From: Candidatus Methylomirabilota bacterium
GTDB lineage: Bacteria; Methylomirabilota; Methylomirabilia; Rokubacteriales; CSP1-6
DNA length: 64,000 bases
Direction of reading: 5' to 3'
Assembly: GCA_035709005.1 (NCBI GenBank)
Contig: DASTFB010000047.1
Location: forward strand, 62,001 to 126,000
Below, piece by piece: positions 25,726 to 33,642 of this stretch. Both the position numbers and the translations under genes were made by a program. A model generated the notes under the pieces. The model did no database searches, was not told the origin of the DNA, and was given only the letters and a program-made list of their open reading frames with translations. Each line of letters begins with the position of its first letter. Position 1 is the stretch's first letter.

Positions 25726-26891
25726 GTGGCCGCGAACTCCTTTCGAATCTGGGCCAGCAGCATGGGCTCGGCCAGTATGTCGTAGGCCGTCAGGGCCAGC
25801 GTCTTGGCTGCGATGAGCAGGCCCTCGCGGGCGAGGGGACTGACGGCCGCGGCCTCGAAGGCGCGCGAATGGATCGGGGTTCCGTCCGGGGCGATCTTGA
25901 CGAGCGGTTGGATCGTGGGCACGACCTGGCTCACATTGCCGACGTCCGAGGAGCCGAGGTGTTCCTTGTCCTCCGGGGATTCGGTCACCCCGAACCGCTG
26001 CAGATTCGCCCGGAACGCTTCCACCAGCGCGGCATTCCGCTTGAACGGCTCGTACGCAGTTTCCTGCCGTTCGATCACCTTGAGGGAGCAGCCGGTGGCC
26101 GTGGCCGCGCCCTCCGCGCAGGCGATGACCCGGCGGTGGAGATCCCACATGGCGTCGATCCGGGGAGCCCGTACGTAGAACGTCGCGGCGGCGAACTCCG
26201 GGATGATGTTGGGCGCCGCGCCGCCGTGCGTGACGATGCCGTGAATGCGGGCATCGGGCCGCATTTGCTGACGCATCATGCTCACGTTGTTGAAGGTCTG
26301 GATCACGGCGTCCAGGGCGTTGACGCCATCCCAGGGATAGGCGGAAGCGTGCGCGGCCTTGCCGGTGAACTCGAAGCTGACCCGGACGATGCCGAGCAAG
26401 TCCTGATGGGGAACCCAGGCCGCCCAGCCGTGGACCATCAGCGCCGCGTCGACATCGCCGAACACGCCCGCGCGGATCAGTTTGACCTTGCCGCCGCCCC
26501 CCTCCTCGGCCGGCGTGCCGATGACGCGGATGCGGCCTCTGGGCAGGCGCTCCTTCATCGCGGCCAGCGCCGCTCCCGCGCCGGCGCCCGCGGCGGCGAT
26601 GACGTTGTGACCGCAGGCGTGCCCGATCGCGGGCAGCGCGTCGTATTCGCACATGATGGCGATCGTCGGGCCTTCACCCGTTTCGAGCGTGGCTCGGAAG
26701 GCCGTCGCAACGCCGGCCACACCCGGCTCGACGGTGAAGCCCTGTTTGGACAGGAACTCCACGAGCCAGCCGGCGGCCTTCACCTCCTGGTATCCGAGCT
26801 CCGGGTTGTCGTGGATCGTTCGGGACAACGCTTCGAGATCGCCGGCCAGCCGGTCCACAGCCTGCACGATCATCTCTTTGGGGGCGCCCAT
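25722..26891 (-). CDS. M20-family amidohydrolase (first of a tandem pair)
   Basis: This 389-residue protein has CEYDALPAIGHACGHNVIAAAGAGAGAALA, IGTPAEEGGGGKV, LMVHGWAAW, FTGKAAHASAYPWDGVNALDAV and SSDVGNVSQVVPTIQP. The domain order, a catalytic domain split by a dimerisation domain, is that of M20D/AbgB enzymes. It shares large blocks with its downstream neighbour and probably arose with it by tandem duplication. The pair may form a heterodimer, as AbgA-AbgB does, although AbgA is usually more divergent than this. The start is an ATG. Confidence 0.85.
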   Translation of the reverse strand: MGAPKEMIVQAVDRLAGDLEALSRTIHDNPELGYQEVKAAGWLVEFLSKQGFTVEPGVAGVATAFRATLETGEGPTIAIMCEYDALPAIGHACGHNVIAAAGAGAGAALAAMKERLPRGRIRVIGTPAEEGGGGKVKLIRAGVFGDVDAALMVHGWAAWVPHQDLLGIVRVSFEFTGKAAHASAYPWDGVNALDAVIQTFNNVSMMRQQMRPDARIHGIVTHGGAAPNIIPEFAAATFYVRAPRIDAMWDLHRRVIACAEGAATATGCSLKVIERQETAYEPFKRNAALVEAFRANLQRFGVTESPEDKEHLGSSDVGNVSQVVPTIQPLVKIAPDGTPIHSRAFEAAAVSPLAREGLLIAAKTLALTAYDILAEPMLLAQIRKEFAAT

Positions 26892-27011
26892 GGATTCTCT
26901 CCGGACCTTCCGTGTTTCCGGCGCCCAACTATACCATCACCGGCCCTCGGGGAGCGCCCTGCGGGCTTGTGGTACGATGCCGGCGCTGTCGACCGACGCG
27001 ACGAGGTGCCC

Positions 27012-27935
27012 GTGAACGCCAGAGTCCAGCTCGCCGTCGCGATCCCGCAGACGTTCCTCACCGGCTCCGTGGACCGCCGTGGCATCCGGGCGTTCCTGAC
27101 CCGCGCCGAGCAGCTGGGCGTCCACAGCGCCTGGGTCGTGGAGCAGATCGTCGGCACGATTCCCAGCCTGGAGCCGGTGACCCTGCTCACCTACGCCGCC
27201 GCGGTCACCGAGCGGATCGCCCTGGGTTCCGCGGTGCTGTTGACCGCCCTGCGCAACCCGGTGCAGCTGGCCAAGAGCCTGGCCTCGCTCGATCAGCTGA
27301 GCGGGGGCCGGCTGATCGTCGGCGTCGGCCTCGGCGGCAACCGCAGGATCTATCCCGCCTTCGGCCTTCCCGCCGGCCGTCGGGCGGCGCGCTTCGCCGA
27401 AGGCATCCAGCTGCTACGGCGGCTGTGGACCGAGCCCCGTGTGAGCTTCGCCGGGGAGTTCCATACGCTCGACAACGTCGCCATGGAGCCCAAGCCGGTG
27501 CAGCAGCCGCATCCGCCGATCTGGTTCGGCGCCCACCACCCCGATGCCCTGAGGCGGGCGGCGATGCTGGGGGACGGATTCATGGGCGCCGGCTCCGTCT
27601 CCACCGAGCAGTTCGCCGAGGAGGTCAGGGGGCTGAGGCGGTTTCTGGGTGAGGCCGGGCGCGATCCCGACCGCTTTCCCATCGGCAAGCGCGTCTACCT
27701 CGCCATCGATCGCGATCGGGATCTCGCCGCGCGCCGCCTGGGCGAGTGGTTCCGAGCCTTCTACGGCCGCCCCGAGCTGGCCGGTCAGGTCGCCGTGTAC
27801 GGCGACGTCGACGCATGCCTGGATGGCCTGGGCCGCGTCGTACGGGCCGGGGCTGGCCTGCTGATGCTCAATCCCGTCTTCGACGAGATGGAGCATCTCG
27901 AGCGGTTCGCCTCAGACCTCGCGCCGAAGCTCTGA
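27012..27935 (+). CDS. LLM class flavin/F420-dependent oxidoreductase
   Basis: The GTG at 27012 gives 307 residues. The luciferase-like motifs are SAWVVEQIVGTIPSLEPVT, RIALGSAVLLTALRNPVQLAKSLASLDQLSGGRLIVGVGLGG and PPIWFGAHHPDALRRAAMLGDGFMGAG. The family transfers hydride from FMNH2 or F420H2. Its substrate is not known. A GTG two codons earlier (27006) is an alternative start. The stop is 11 bp from the convergent small acidic-tail protein. Confidence 0.82.
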   Translation: MNARVQLAVAIPQTFLTGSVDRRGIRAFLTRAEQLGVHSAWVVEQIVGTIPSLEPVTLLTYAAAVTERIALGSAVLLTALRNPVQLAKSLASLDQLSGGRLIVGVGLGGNRRIYPAFGLPAGRRAARFAEGIQLLRRLWTEPRVSFAGEFHTLDNVAMEPKPVQQPHPPIWFGAHHPDALRRAAMLGDGFMGAGSVSTEQFAEEVRGLRRFLGEAGRDPDRFPIGKRVYLAIDRDRDLAARRLGEWFRAFYGRPELAGQVAVYGDVDACLDGLGRVVRAGAGLLMLNPVFDEMEHLERFASDLAPKL

Positions 27936-27946
27936 GCCGGCGCACG

Positions 27947-28153
27947 CTAGCAGGTCCAGTCCTCCTGCTCGGCCGCACGTTCGGGCTGGGCCGTCGCCGG
28001 CTCCGCCACGTCCGGCTGCGCCCCCGCGGGCTCCGCCGCCTCCGGCTCAGTCGACGGCATCTGTACCGCCTCGGCCTCGCGGAGTCGCTCACGTAAGGGA
28101 TCGTTCCCCGATAACTCCAGCAGCGCCAGTTCGTACCACACGCTCGTGTGCAT
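27947..28153 (-). CDS. Small hypothetical protein with Pro/Ala/Glu-rich tail
   Basis: This 68-residue protein begins MHTSVWYELALLELSGNDPLRERLREAE and then has a low-complexity tail of Glu, Pro, Ala and Gln ending EQEDWTC. A good Shine-Dalgarno (GAGGAGAG) stands before the ATG, which is the main reason to accept it. The frame stays open upstream, but those residues look non-coding. No family is recognised. The stretch from 28154 to 28342 upstream holds no gene; a short inverted repeat CCGAT-CCGTGA-ATCGG is the only structure noticed. Confidence 0.5.
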   Translation of the reverse strand: MHTSVWYELALLELSGNDPLRERLREAEAVQMPSTEPEAAEPAGAQPDVAEPATAQPERAAEQEDWTC

Positions 28154-28342
28154 CGCTCTCTCCTCGCCGGTGGTTTCGACCACCTCCGATCCGTGAATCG
28201 GTGAGCTCGTGCCGTCGTCTGTCAGCAGGCGACGTGCCACAATCGCCGGCGAGGAAAATCGAACGGTTACCGCACTGCGGGCCGCCGCGGCGCGGGCGAG
28301 GTGCCCGGAGGTCGGGCCCTTTGCCCGGTCCCGTCGGCCGGC

Positions 28343-29218
28343 TCAGCTACCGGCTTCGGCCTTGTAGCGTTCGGCCAGGGCGAGCTGTGCAGTGACGCCG
28401 ATCAGGTCGTTGAACTCACGGAAGGGCAGGTAGCGGTCGACGAGCGCCCCGACGTCATCACGGCGCTTGAGCTCGCGCAGAAAGTCGGCGATGGCCTTCG
28501 CCGCCACGAGCAACGTGTCCACCGGCAACAGGATCACCGCGTATCCGAGCTGGCGGAGGCTGGCGAACGGCAGGAGCGGCGACCGCCCTCCGGGGGCGTA
28601 GTTGTACAGCAGCGGAGTGGTCAGCTCGCGGGCGATCCGGGCGACCTGCTCCTCCGTGCGCGGCGCCTCGATGAAGAGCACGTCGGCGCCCGCTTTGGCC
28701 GCCGCGTCGCCGCGGCGCAATCCCTCGTCGAAGTCGACGGCGGAAATGGCATCCGTGCGGGCGATGATGAGCAGATCGGGATCGGTACGTGCTTCGATGG
28801 CCGCCCGGATCTTGCCCGCGAACTCCTCCCGGGGAACGACCTGGTGTCCCGAGAGATGTCCGCACCGCTTGGGGGCCACCTGATCCTCGATGTGCAGCGC
28901 GGCCACCCCGGCCGCCTCGTAGGTCTGCACGGTGCGGCGCACGCTCAAGGCGTTGCCATACCCGGTGTCGGCGTCGGCGATGAGGGGGATCTGCACGGCG
29001 GCGGCCAGGTTGCGGACGTGGTCCGCCATCTCGGCGAGCCCGGCAAACCCGAGGTCGGGCAGTCCGAGCCGGGAGGCCGAGGTGCCGTAGCCCGTCATGT
29101 AGACGGCGGGGAAGCCGGCGCGTTCGACGAGCTTGGCCGAGACGGCGTCGTATGCGCCGGGGACGACGAGACCGGCCTTGCGACCGACGAGTGCGCGAAG
29201 CGTCTGCCGCGAACGCAT
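28343..29218 (-). CDS. Isocitrate lyase / PEP mutase family protein
   Basis: This 291-residue protein has the TIM-barrel motifs of the family: VVPGAYDAVSAKLVERAGFPAVYMTGYG, the metal-binding PLIADADTGYGNALSV, LHIEDQVAPKRCGHLSGHQVVPREEF (with the KRCGH active-site loop) and IIARTDAISAVDFDEGLRRG. Such enzymes split or rearrange C-C or C-P bonds (methylisocitrate lyase, oxaloacetase, carboxyphosphonoenolpyruvate mutase). KRCGH with Glu-rich flanks favours lyase activity. It shares a short divergent region with the MoxR gene and has a GAAGGAGG ribosome site. Confidence 0.85.
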   Translation of the reverse strand: MRSRQTLRALVGRKAGLVVPGAYDAVSAKLVERAGFPAVYMTGYGTSASRLGLPDLGFAGLAEMADHVRNLAAAVQIPLIADADTGYGNALSVRRTVQTYEAAGVAALHIEDQVAPKRCGHLSGHQVVPREEFAGKIRAAIEARTDPDLLIIARTDAISAVDFDEGLRRGDAAAKAGADVLFIEAPRTEEQVARIARELTTPLLYNYAPGGRSPLLPFASLRQLGYAVILLPVDTLLVAAKAIADFLRELKRRDDVGALVDRYLPFREFNDLIGVTAQLALAERYKAEAGS

Positions 29219-29244
29219 GCTCCCTCCTTCAAGTCGGTCTCGCA

Positions 29245-29259
29245 ATTGTACGTTACAAT
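29245..29259. promoter_or_regulatory. Divergent -10-like palindrome ATTGTA-CGT-TACAAT
   Basis: A perfect 6-bp inverted repeat with a 3-bp centre supplies TACAAT (-10-like) in both directions. It lies between the PEP-mutase-like gene (start 29218, minus) and the MoxR gene (start 29303, plus). No strong -35 box was found 17 bp away on either side. It could be a shared promoter or an operator overlapping both. Confidence 0.4.
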
Positions 29260-29302
29260 GACTCAACGTTCAGTCGGTGCGCGCCGCGCACAGGGAGCCT
29301 CC

Positions 29303-30211
29303 ATGTTCGAGTCCGTCGAGGACGTCCAGCAGCGGTTTCGGGGCGCGAAGTACATCGCCAACCGACGTATCTCCACCGTCGTCTTTCTGGCCGAGCGAAT
29401 GGGGCGGCCTGTCCTCATCGAAGGTCCGGCCGGCGTCGGCAAGACGGAGCTGGCCAAGACGCTGTCCGACGTGTCCGAGCGGCCCCTGATCCGCCTACAG
29501 TGCTACGAGGGGCTCGACGAAGGCAAGGCACTGTACGAGTGGAAGTATGCCAAACAGCTCCTTTACACGCAGCTCCTGCGCGAGCGTATCGGCGAGCTGA
29601 TCGCCGATGCCCCGTCGCTGCCCGACGCCGTGGTCAAGATCGCCGGCCAGGACGACGCCTTTTTCTCGTTCCGGTTCCTGTCGCCACGCCCGCTGCTGAA
29701 CGCCATCCTGGCCGAGCGCCCTGTGGTGCTGCTGGTCGACGAGATCGACAAGGCCGAGCCGGAATTCGAAGCCTTCCTCCTGGAGGTCCTGTCCGATTTC
29801 CAGGTTTCGGTGCCCGAGCTCGGCACCATCCGGGCCAAGCACATTCCGCTCGTGGTCCTGACCTCCAACAACGCCCGCGAGCTCTCCGACGGGCTCAAGC
29901 GGCGCTGCCTGCACCTCTTCATCGATTTTCCGGCGCCGGCCGAGGAGCTCGAGATCATCCGGCTCAAGGTCCCCGAGATCTCGGAACAGCTGGCCGGAGC
30001 CGTGGTGGCGGCCGTCCAGAAGATCCGCGCCATGGACCTCCGCAAACCACCCTCCGTGTCGGAGTCACTGGATTGGGCCCGCTCGCTGGTCATCCTCAAC
30101 GCCCAGCGGCTCGATCCGGAGATGGTCGAATCCACGCTGACCATGCTGGTGAAGTACGAGAAGGACCTGGAGCGCGTGCGCGGCGCCCTGGACAAGGTTC
30201 TGGCGCCCTGA
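29303..30211 (+). CDS. MoxR-family AAA ATPase
   Basis: This 302-residue protein has Walker A GPAGVGKTEL (about residues 41-50), Walker B VLLVDEIDKAEPEFEAFL, sensor 1 VVLTSNNAREL and the sensor 2 region in RKPPSVSESLDWARSL. MoxR ATPases act as chaperones that mature cofactor-containing enzymes together with a VWA protein. The next gene is such a VWA protein (18 bp gap). The ATG at 29303 has an AGGGAG site; an in-frame ATG at 29258 would lie within the divergent palindrome. Confidence 0.9.
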   Translation: MFESVEDVQQRFRGAKYIANRRISTVVFLAERMGRPVLIEGPAGVGKTELAKTLSDVSERPLIRLQCYEGLDEGKALYEWKYAKQLLYTQLLRERIGELIADAPSLPDAVVKIAGQDDAFFSFRFLSPRPLLNAILAERPVVLLVDEIDKAEPEFEAFLLEVLSDFQVSVPELGTIRAKHIPLVVLTSNNARELSDGLKRRCLHLFIDFPAPAEELEIIRLKVPEISEQLAGAVVAAVQKIRAMDLRKPPSVSESLDWARSLVILNAQRLDPEMVESTLTMLVKYEKDLERVRGALDKVLAP

Positions 30212-30228
30212 CGACCGCGGCCCTCGAC

Positions 30229-31638
30229 ATGGACGAACGCATCCTCGAGTTCATCGGTGACCTCCGTCGGGCCGAGCTGCGGATCTCTCCCTCGGAGGCG
30301 CTCGACGCCCTGGCCGCCGCTTCCCAAGTCGGCCTCGAGGACCGGGAGACGTTCAAGACGGCGCTGGGCGCGACTCTGGTGAAGGAAGCCCGTGACCGCG
30401 CGACGTTCGACCGGATCTTCGACCTCTACTTTCTCGACTTGCAGGCCCTGGGCGAGGGGTTGCGCAAGGCGCTGGGCCCCGAGGATCCCCGGGTCCAGGA
30501 CCTCCTCGACGAGCTGCTGGCGGACGAGTCGCTGGAGCTCGACCCCCTCACCGAGCTTCTGCTCCGCGGCCAGGGGGGCGAGATGGAGATGGCGATCCGC
30601 TCCGGTAGCCGCAACGCCAGCCTGGAACGGCTCATGTACGGGCTCCAGGTCGGCTATTTCTCCCGCCGGGTCGGCGATCAGCTGGATCTGGCCGCCATCG
30701 AGCGTGACCTGGAGGAGCTCCTGCGCCTGCTGGCGACCCGCGGGCTCGATCCCGGGCAGCTCGCGCGGATCCGCAACTATCTGGAGCTGCGCCTCGAGGC
30801 CTTTCGGCGGATGATCCGCCAGCACGTCGAGCGCGAGCTGGAGCGCCGGGCCTGGCGCCAGGGTGAACGGCTCACCCGCGAAGTCCTGTCCGACAAGCCG
30901 CTGTTCGCCCTGACGGCCGAGGAAGTGGCCCAGATGCAGGCGGTGGTCGCCCGCCTCGCCCGCAAGATCAAAGACGCTTTGGCTCTCCGCCAGCGCCAGC
31001 AAGAGCGGGGGAGGATCGACACGCGACGCACGATCCGCAAGAGCCTGGCCTGGGACGGGGTCCCCATGGAGATCGCCCTGCGCCGGCGTCACCGCGACAA
31101 GCCCAAGCTCATCACGATCTGCGACGTCTCCGACTCCGTGCGCAATGCCTCGCGCTTCATGCTGCAGCTGGTGTGGAGCTTGCAGGAGTGTTTCAGCCGT
31201 GTGCGGTCGTTCGTGTTCGTCTCGGAGATGGCCGAAGTGACGGAGGCGTTCGGCGCCTATCCGGTCGAGCGGGCCATCGAGTGGGCGCTCAAGGCCGCGC
31301 CGGTGGACTATCACTGCCGTTCGGACTTCGGCTATGCCTTCAGTCAGTTCGTGCGCGGCCAGCTCGAGACGTTGGACCGCCGGACGACCATCCTGCTCCT
31401 GGGCGACGCCCGCAACAACTATAACGATCCTCAGGCCTGGGCGCTCAGGATGATTCGCGAGCGGGTGAAGGGCATCATCTGGCTGAATCCCGAGGGCCAG
31501 TGGGGCTGGGGCGTCGGGGACAGCGTCATGCCGCTCTACGCGCCGGCGTGTGACCTGGTCCGAGAGTGCCGGACCGTCGGCCAACTCGGTGAGGTGGTCG
31601 ACAACCTCGTGCATCACTGGTGGCGGCGCGGGCGCTGA
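30229..31638 (+). CDS. VWA domain protein, CoxE-like
   Basis: This 469-residue protein has a helical, charged N-terminal part (about residues 1-280) and a VWA domain. The MIDAS starts at CDVSDSVRNASRF (DxSxS), with further ligand regions at CRSDFGYAFSQF and ILLLGDARNNYND. CoxE-type proteins pair with MoxR ATPases (CoxD) and help load metal cofactors, as in CO dehydrogenase. No Cox-type enzyme genes are in this window, so the client is unknown. The stop overlaps the start of the DUF3047 gene. Confidence 0.85.
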   Translation: MDERILEFIGDLRRAELRISPSEALDALAAASQVGLEDRETFKTALGATLVKEARDRATFDRIFDLYFLDLQALGEGLRKALGPEDPRVQDLLDELLADESLELDPLTELLLRGQGGEMEMAIRSGSRNASLERLMYGLQVGYFSRRVGDQLDLAAIERDLEELLRLLATRGLDPGQLARIRNYLELRLEAFRRMIRQHVERELERRAWRQGERLTREVLSDKPLFALTAEEVAQMQAVVARLARKIKDALALRQRQQERGRIDTRRTIRKSLAWDGVPMEIALRRRHRDKPKLITICDVSDSVRNASRFMLQLVWSLQECFSRVRSFVFVSEMAEVTEAFGAYPVERAIEWALKAAPVDYHCRSDFGYAFSQFVRGQLETLDRRTTILLLGDARNNYNDPQAWALRMIRERVKGIIWLNPEGQWGWGVGDSVMPLYAPACDLVRECRTVGQLGEVVDNLVHHWWRRGR

Positions 31639-32312
31639 TCGACCGTGCCCTCCTCGGCCTGATCAGCGCGTCCCTCGTCGTCCAGATGGGCGCCGGTTTC
31701 GCCGGGTCCACGGCCCGCGCCGAGGACGACTGCTTGGCGATCGAGGACTTCGGGGGGGGCCTGGGACAGTTCCCCCGCGACTGGCGCGCCCGCAAGGCGG
31801 AAGGCCAGACGGTATACCGAGTCCAGGAAGAGGATGGAAGGCGCTTCCTCCACGCCCACTCCAAAGGGCTGGGGGTCCAGGCGGCCAAACCCTACGAGTG
31901 GGACCTCAACGCTTACCCGGTCCTGGCCTGGAGCTGGCGCCCCCGGCAGTTTCCCCGAGGAGCCGACGAGCAGCACGGCGAGAACGACAGCGCGCTGGCG
32001 GTCTACATGGCCGTGCCCCACTCCCGCATCCGAGGGCCCCGGGCCGTCAAATACATCTGGAGCGAAACGGTGCCGGCGGGAACGCGACTGAGCTCGAACT
32101 ACGGGCTCACCCAGGTCCGCGTGTTGCGCAGCGGCCGCGTGGGGCTCGGGGAGTGGGTCGACGAGCGCGTCAACGTGCGCGACGACTACCTCCGATACTT
32201 CGAGGTGAGCGAGGTCCCCAAGCCCGCCGGCATCGCCGTCCTCACCGACTCCGACGACACCGAGTCCAGTGCCCAGGGGGACTACGCTAACTTTCGGGTG
32301 TGCCGCCAGTAG
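31620..32312 (+). CDS. DUF3047 domain exported protein
   Basis: A GTG start overlapping the VWA stop gives 230 residues with a signal peptide (about residues 1-34, ending STARAED). The family blocks are visible: IEDFGGGLGQFPRDWRARK, LHAHSKGLGVQAAKPYEWDLNAYPVLAWSWRPRQFPRGADE, VKYIWSETVPAGT and VLTDSDDTESSAQGDYANFRVC. DUF3047 is a beta-rich periplasmic family of unknown function. The 18-bp overlap suggests coupling with the MoxR-VWA pair. Confidence 0.8.
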   Translation: MAARALIDRALLGLISASLVVQMGAGFAGSTARAEDDCLAIEDFGGGLGQFPRDWRARKAEGQTVYRVQEEDGRRFLHAHSKGLGVQAAKPYEWDLNAYPVLAWSWRPRQFPRGADEQHGENDSALAVYMAVPHSRIRGPRAVKYIWSETVPAGTRLSSNYGLTQVRVLRSGRVGLGEWVDERVNVRDDYLRYFEVSEVPKPAGIAVLTDSDDTESSAQGDYANFRVCRQ

Positions 32313-32350
32313 CGCCAGGCATCGGTCCTATGGTCGGGGAGGCGAGGTCG

Positions 32351-32554
32351 ATGGTATCGCTGGAGTATAAATCAGGGCACCATCTGCCCCACTGCCAGAG
32401 CATGCGGGTCCACCGCATTCCCCGGGTGGGCGTCGTCGACCACCTGCTGAGCGTCGCCTACATCTATCCCTTCCGCTGCGGCCACTGCCTGCGCCGGTTC
32501 CGCGCGACGCAGTGGGGCAAGCGCTACCGTCGTCGCGTCCCCGCTCGACTGTGA
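32351..32554 (+). CDS. Small zinc-ribbon-like protein with a damaged first knuckle
   Basis: This 67-residue protein has LPHCQSMRVHRIPRVGVVDHLLS, then YPFRCGHCLRRFRA and a basic tail. The layout matches a common tiny zinc-ribbon family with a first CPxC knuckle and a second FRCxxCxxRF knuckle. Here the first Cys of the first knuckle is Leu (LPHC), leaving three Cys plus nearby His residues. It may still bind zinc through a His or may be decaying. It lies between DUF3047 and the UGSC unit, 12 bp before the latter. The ATG at 32351 is used. Confidence 0.5.
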   Translation: MVSLEYKSGHHLPHCQSMRVHRIPRVGVVDHLLSVAYIYPFRCGHCLRRFRATQWGKRYRRRVPARL

Positions 32555-32566
32555 TAGCCTCCGGCC

Positions 32567-33631
32567 ATGGCGCCGGCAGGCTCCCCACCGACTCCCGCGG
32601 CCGCTGATTCTCTCGAAGAGCTCCACGCCCGTGGCGTGACCGACGGGCTGCCCGTCGTGCTGCCCACGCCCGACCGGGTGCGCCTGGCGGTGGCGGCCTC
32701 GGGACGAGACCCCGACGAGCTGGTGGCCCTGGTCCCGCCCAACTACGGGCGCGCCACCATCGAGAAGATCGCGGTCAACGCCGTCATGGCCGGGTGCCGG
32801 CCCGAGTACCTGCCGGTCGTCGTGGCGGCGGTCGAGGCCGTCTGCGACGAATCGTTCGACCTGCACGGCGTGGCGGCGACCACCAATGCGCCGACGCCCC
32901 TGGTGATCGTCAATGGCCCGGTGCGAGGGACGCTCGGGATCAATTGCGGAGCGGCGGTGTTCGGTCCGGGCGCCCGGGCCAACGCCACCATCGGACGGGC
33001 CGTCCGCCTGGTCTGCCGCAACATCGGTGGGGCTCGCGCCGGCGGAGTGAGCATGTCGACACTGGCCCACCCCGGTCACTACACGTACTGCATCGGGGAA
33101 CACGAGGAGGCCAACCCCTGGACGTCGCTGGCCGTCGAGCACGGGTTCGGGCCGAGCGAGAGCGTCGTCGCCGTGCTGGCCGCTGACGCGCCGCTCGGCG
33201 TCTACGATCACGTGAGCCGGACGGCGACCGATCTGCTCGGCACCATCGCGGCCAGCCTGGCCGTGATCGTCAACCACAAGATGACGCACTGGGGCGACAG
33301 CCTGCTCGTCCTCGGGCCCGAGCACGCCCGCACCATCGCCGGCGATGGCTGGAGCAAGGACGATATCAGGCGGTTCCTCCACGATCGGTTGCGCTGGCCG
33401 GTGCGCGAGCTCGTTCCTGGCCGCAACGGAGGCACGGGGCTCCCCGAGCACGTGCTGGCCAAGTACCCCGACCCCCAGCGTGACGAGACGCCCATCACGA
33501 AGTTCCGGTCGGCGGACAACATCAAGATCCTGGTGGCCGGCGGGACGGCGGGCCGCTTCTCGGCGATCGTGCCGGGGTGGACCTTCGCGCGGGCCTCTCG
33601 CCTCGTGTTCCGCCGGATTCCGACTCCCTGA
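32567..33631 (+). CDS. Conserved hypothetical protein coupled to the UGSC selenoprotein
   Basis: I cannot assign this 354-residue protein to a family of known function. It starts LHARGVTDGLPVVLPTPDRVR and has a soluble alpha/beta look. Several Cys in distinctive settings stand out: VMAGCRPEYLPV, EAVCDESFD, TLGINCGAAVFGPGARANATIGRAVRLVCRNIGGAR and GHYTYCIGEHEEANPW. No signal peptide or membrane helix is seen. It ends 11 bp before the UGSC gene, whose Shine-Dalgarno overlaps its stop, so the two are almost surely one operon. A redox role with the selenoprotein is inference only. Confidence 0.75.
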   Translation: MAPAGSPPTPAAADSLEELHARGVTDGLPVVLPTPDRVRLAVAASGRDPDELVALVPPNYGRATIEKIAVNAVMAGCRPEYLPVVVAAVEAVCDESFDLHGVAATTNAPTPLVIVNGPVRGTLGINCGAAVFGPGARANATIGRAVRLVCRNIGGARAGGVSMSTLAHPGHYTYCIGEHEEANPWTSLAVEHGFGPSESVVAVLAADAPLGVYDHVSRTATDLLGTIAASLAVIVNHKMTHWGDSLLVLGPEHARTIAGDGWSKDDIRRFLHDRLRWPVRELVPGRNGGTGLPEHVLAKYPDPQRDETPITKFRSADNIKILVAGGTAGRFSAIVPGWTFARASRLVFRRIPTP

Positions 33632-33642
33632 AGGAGGTGCCC

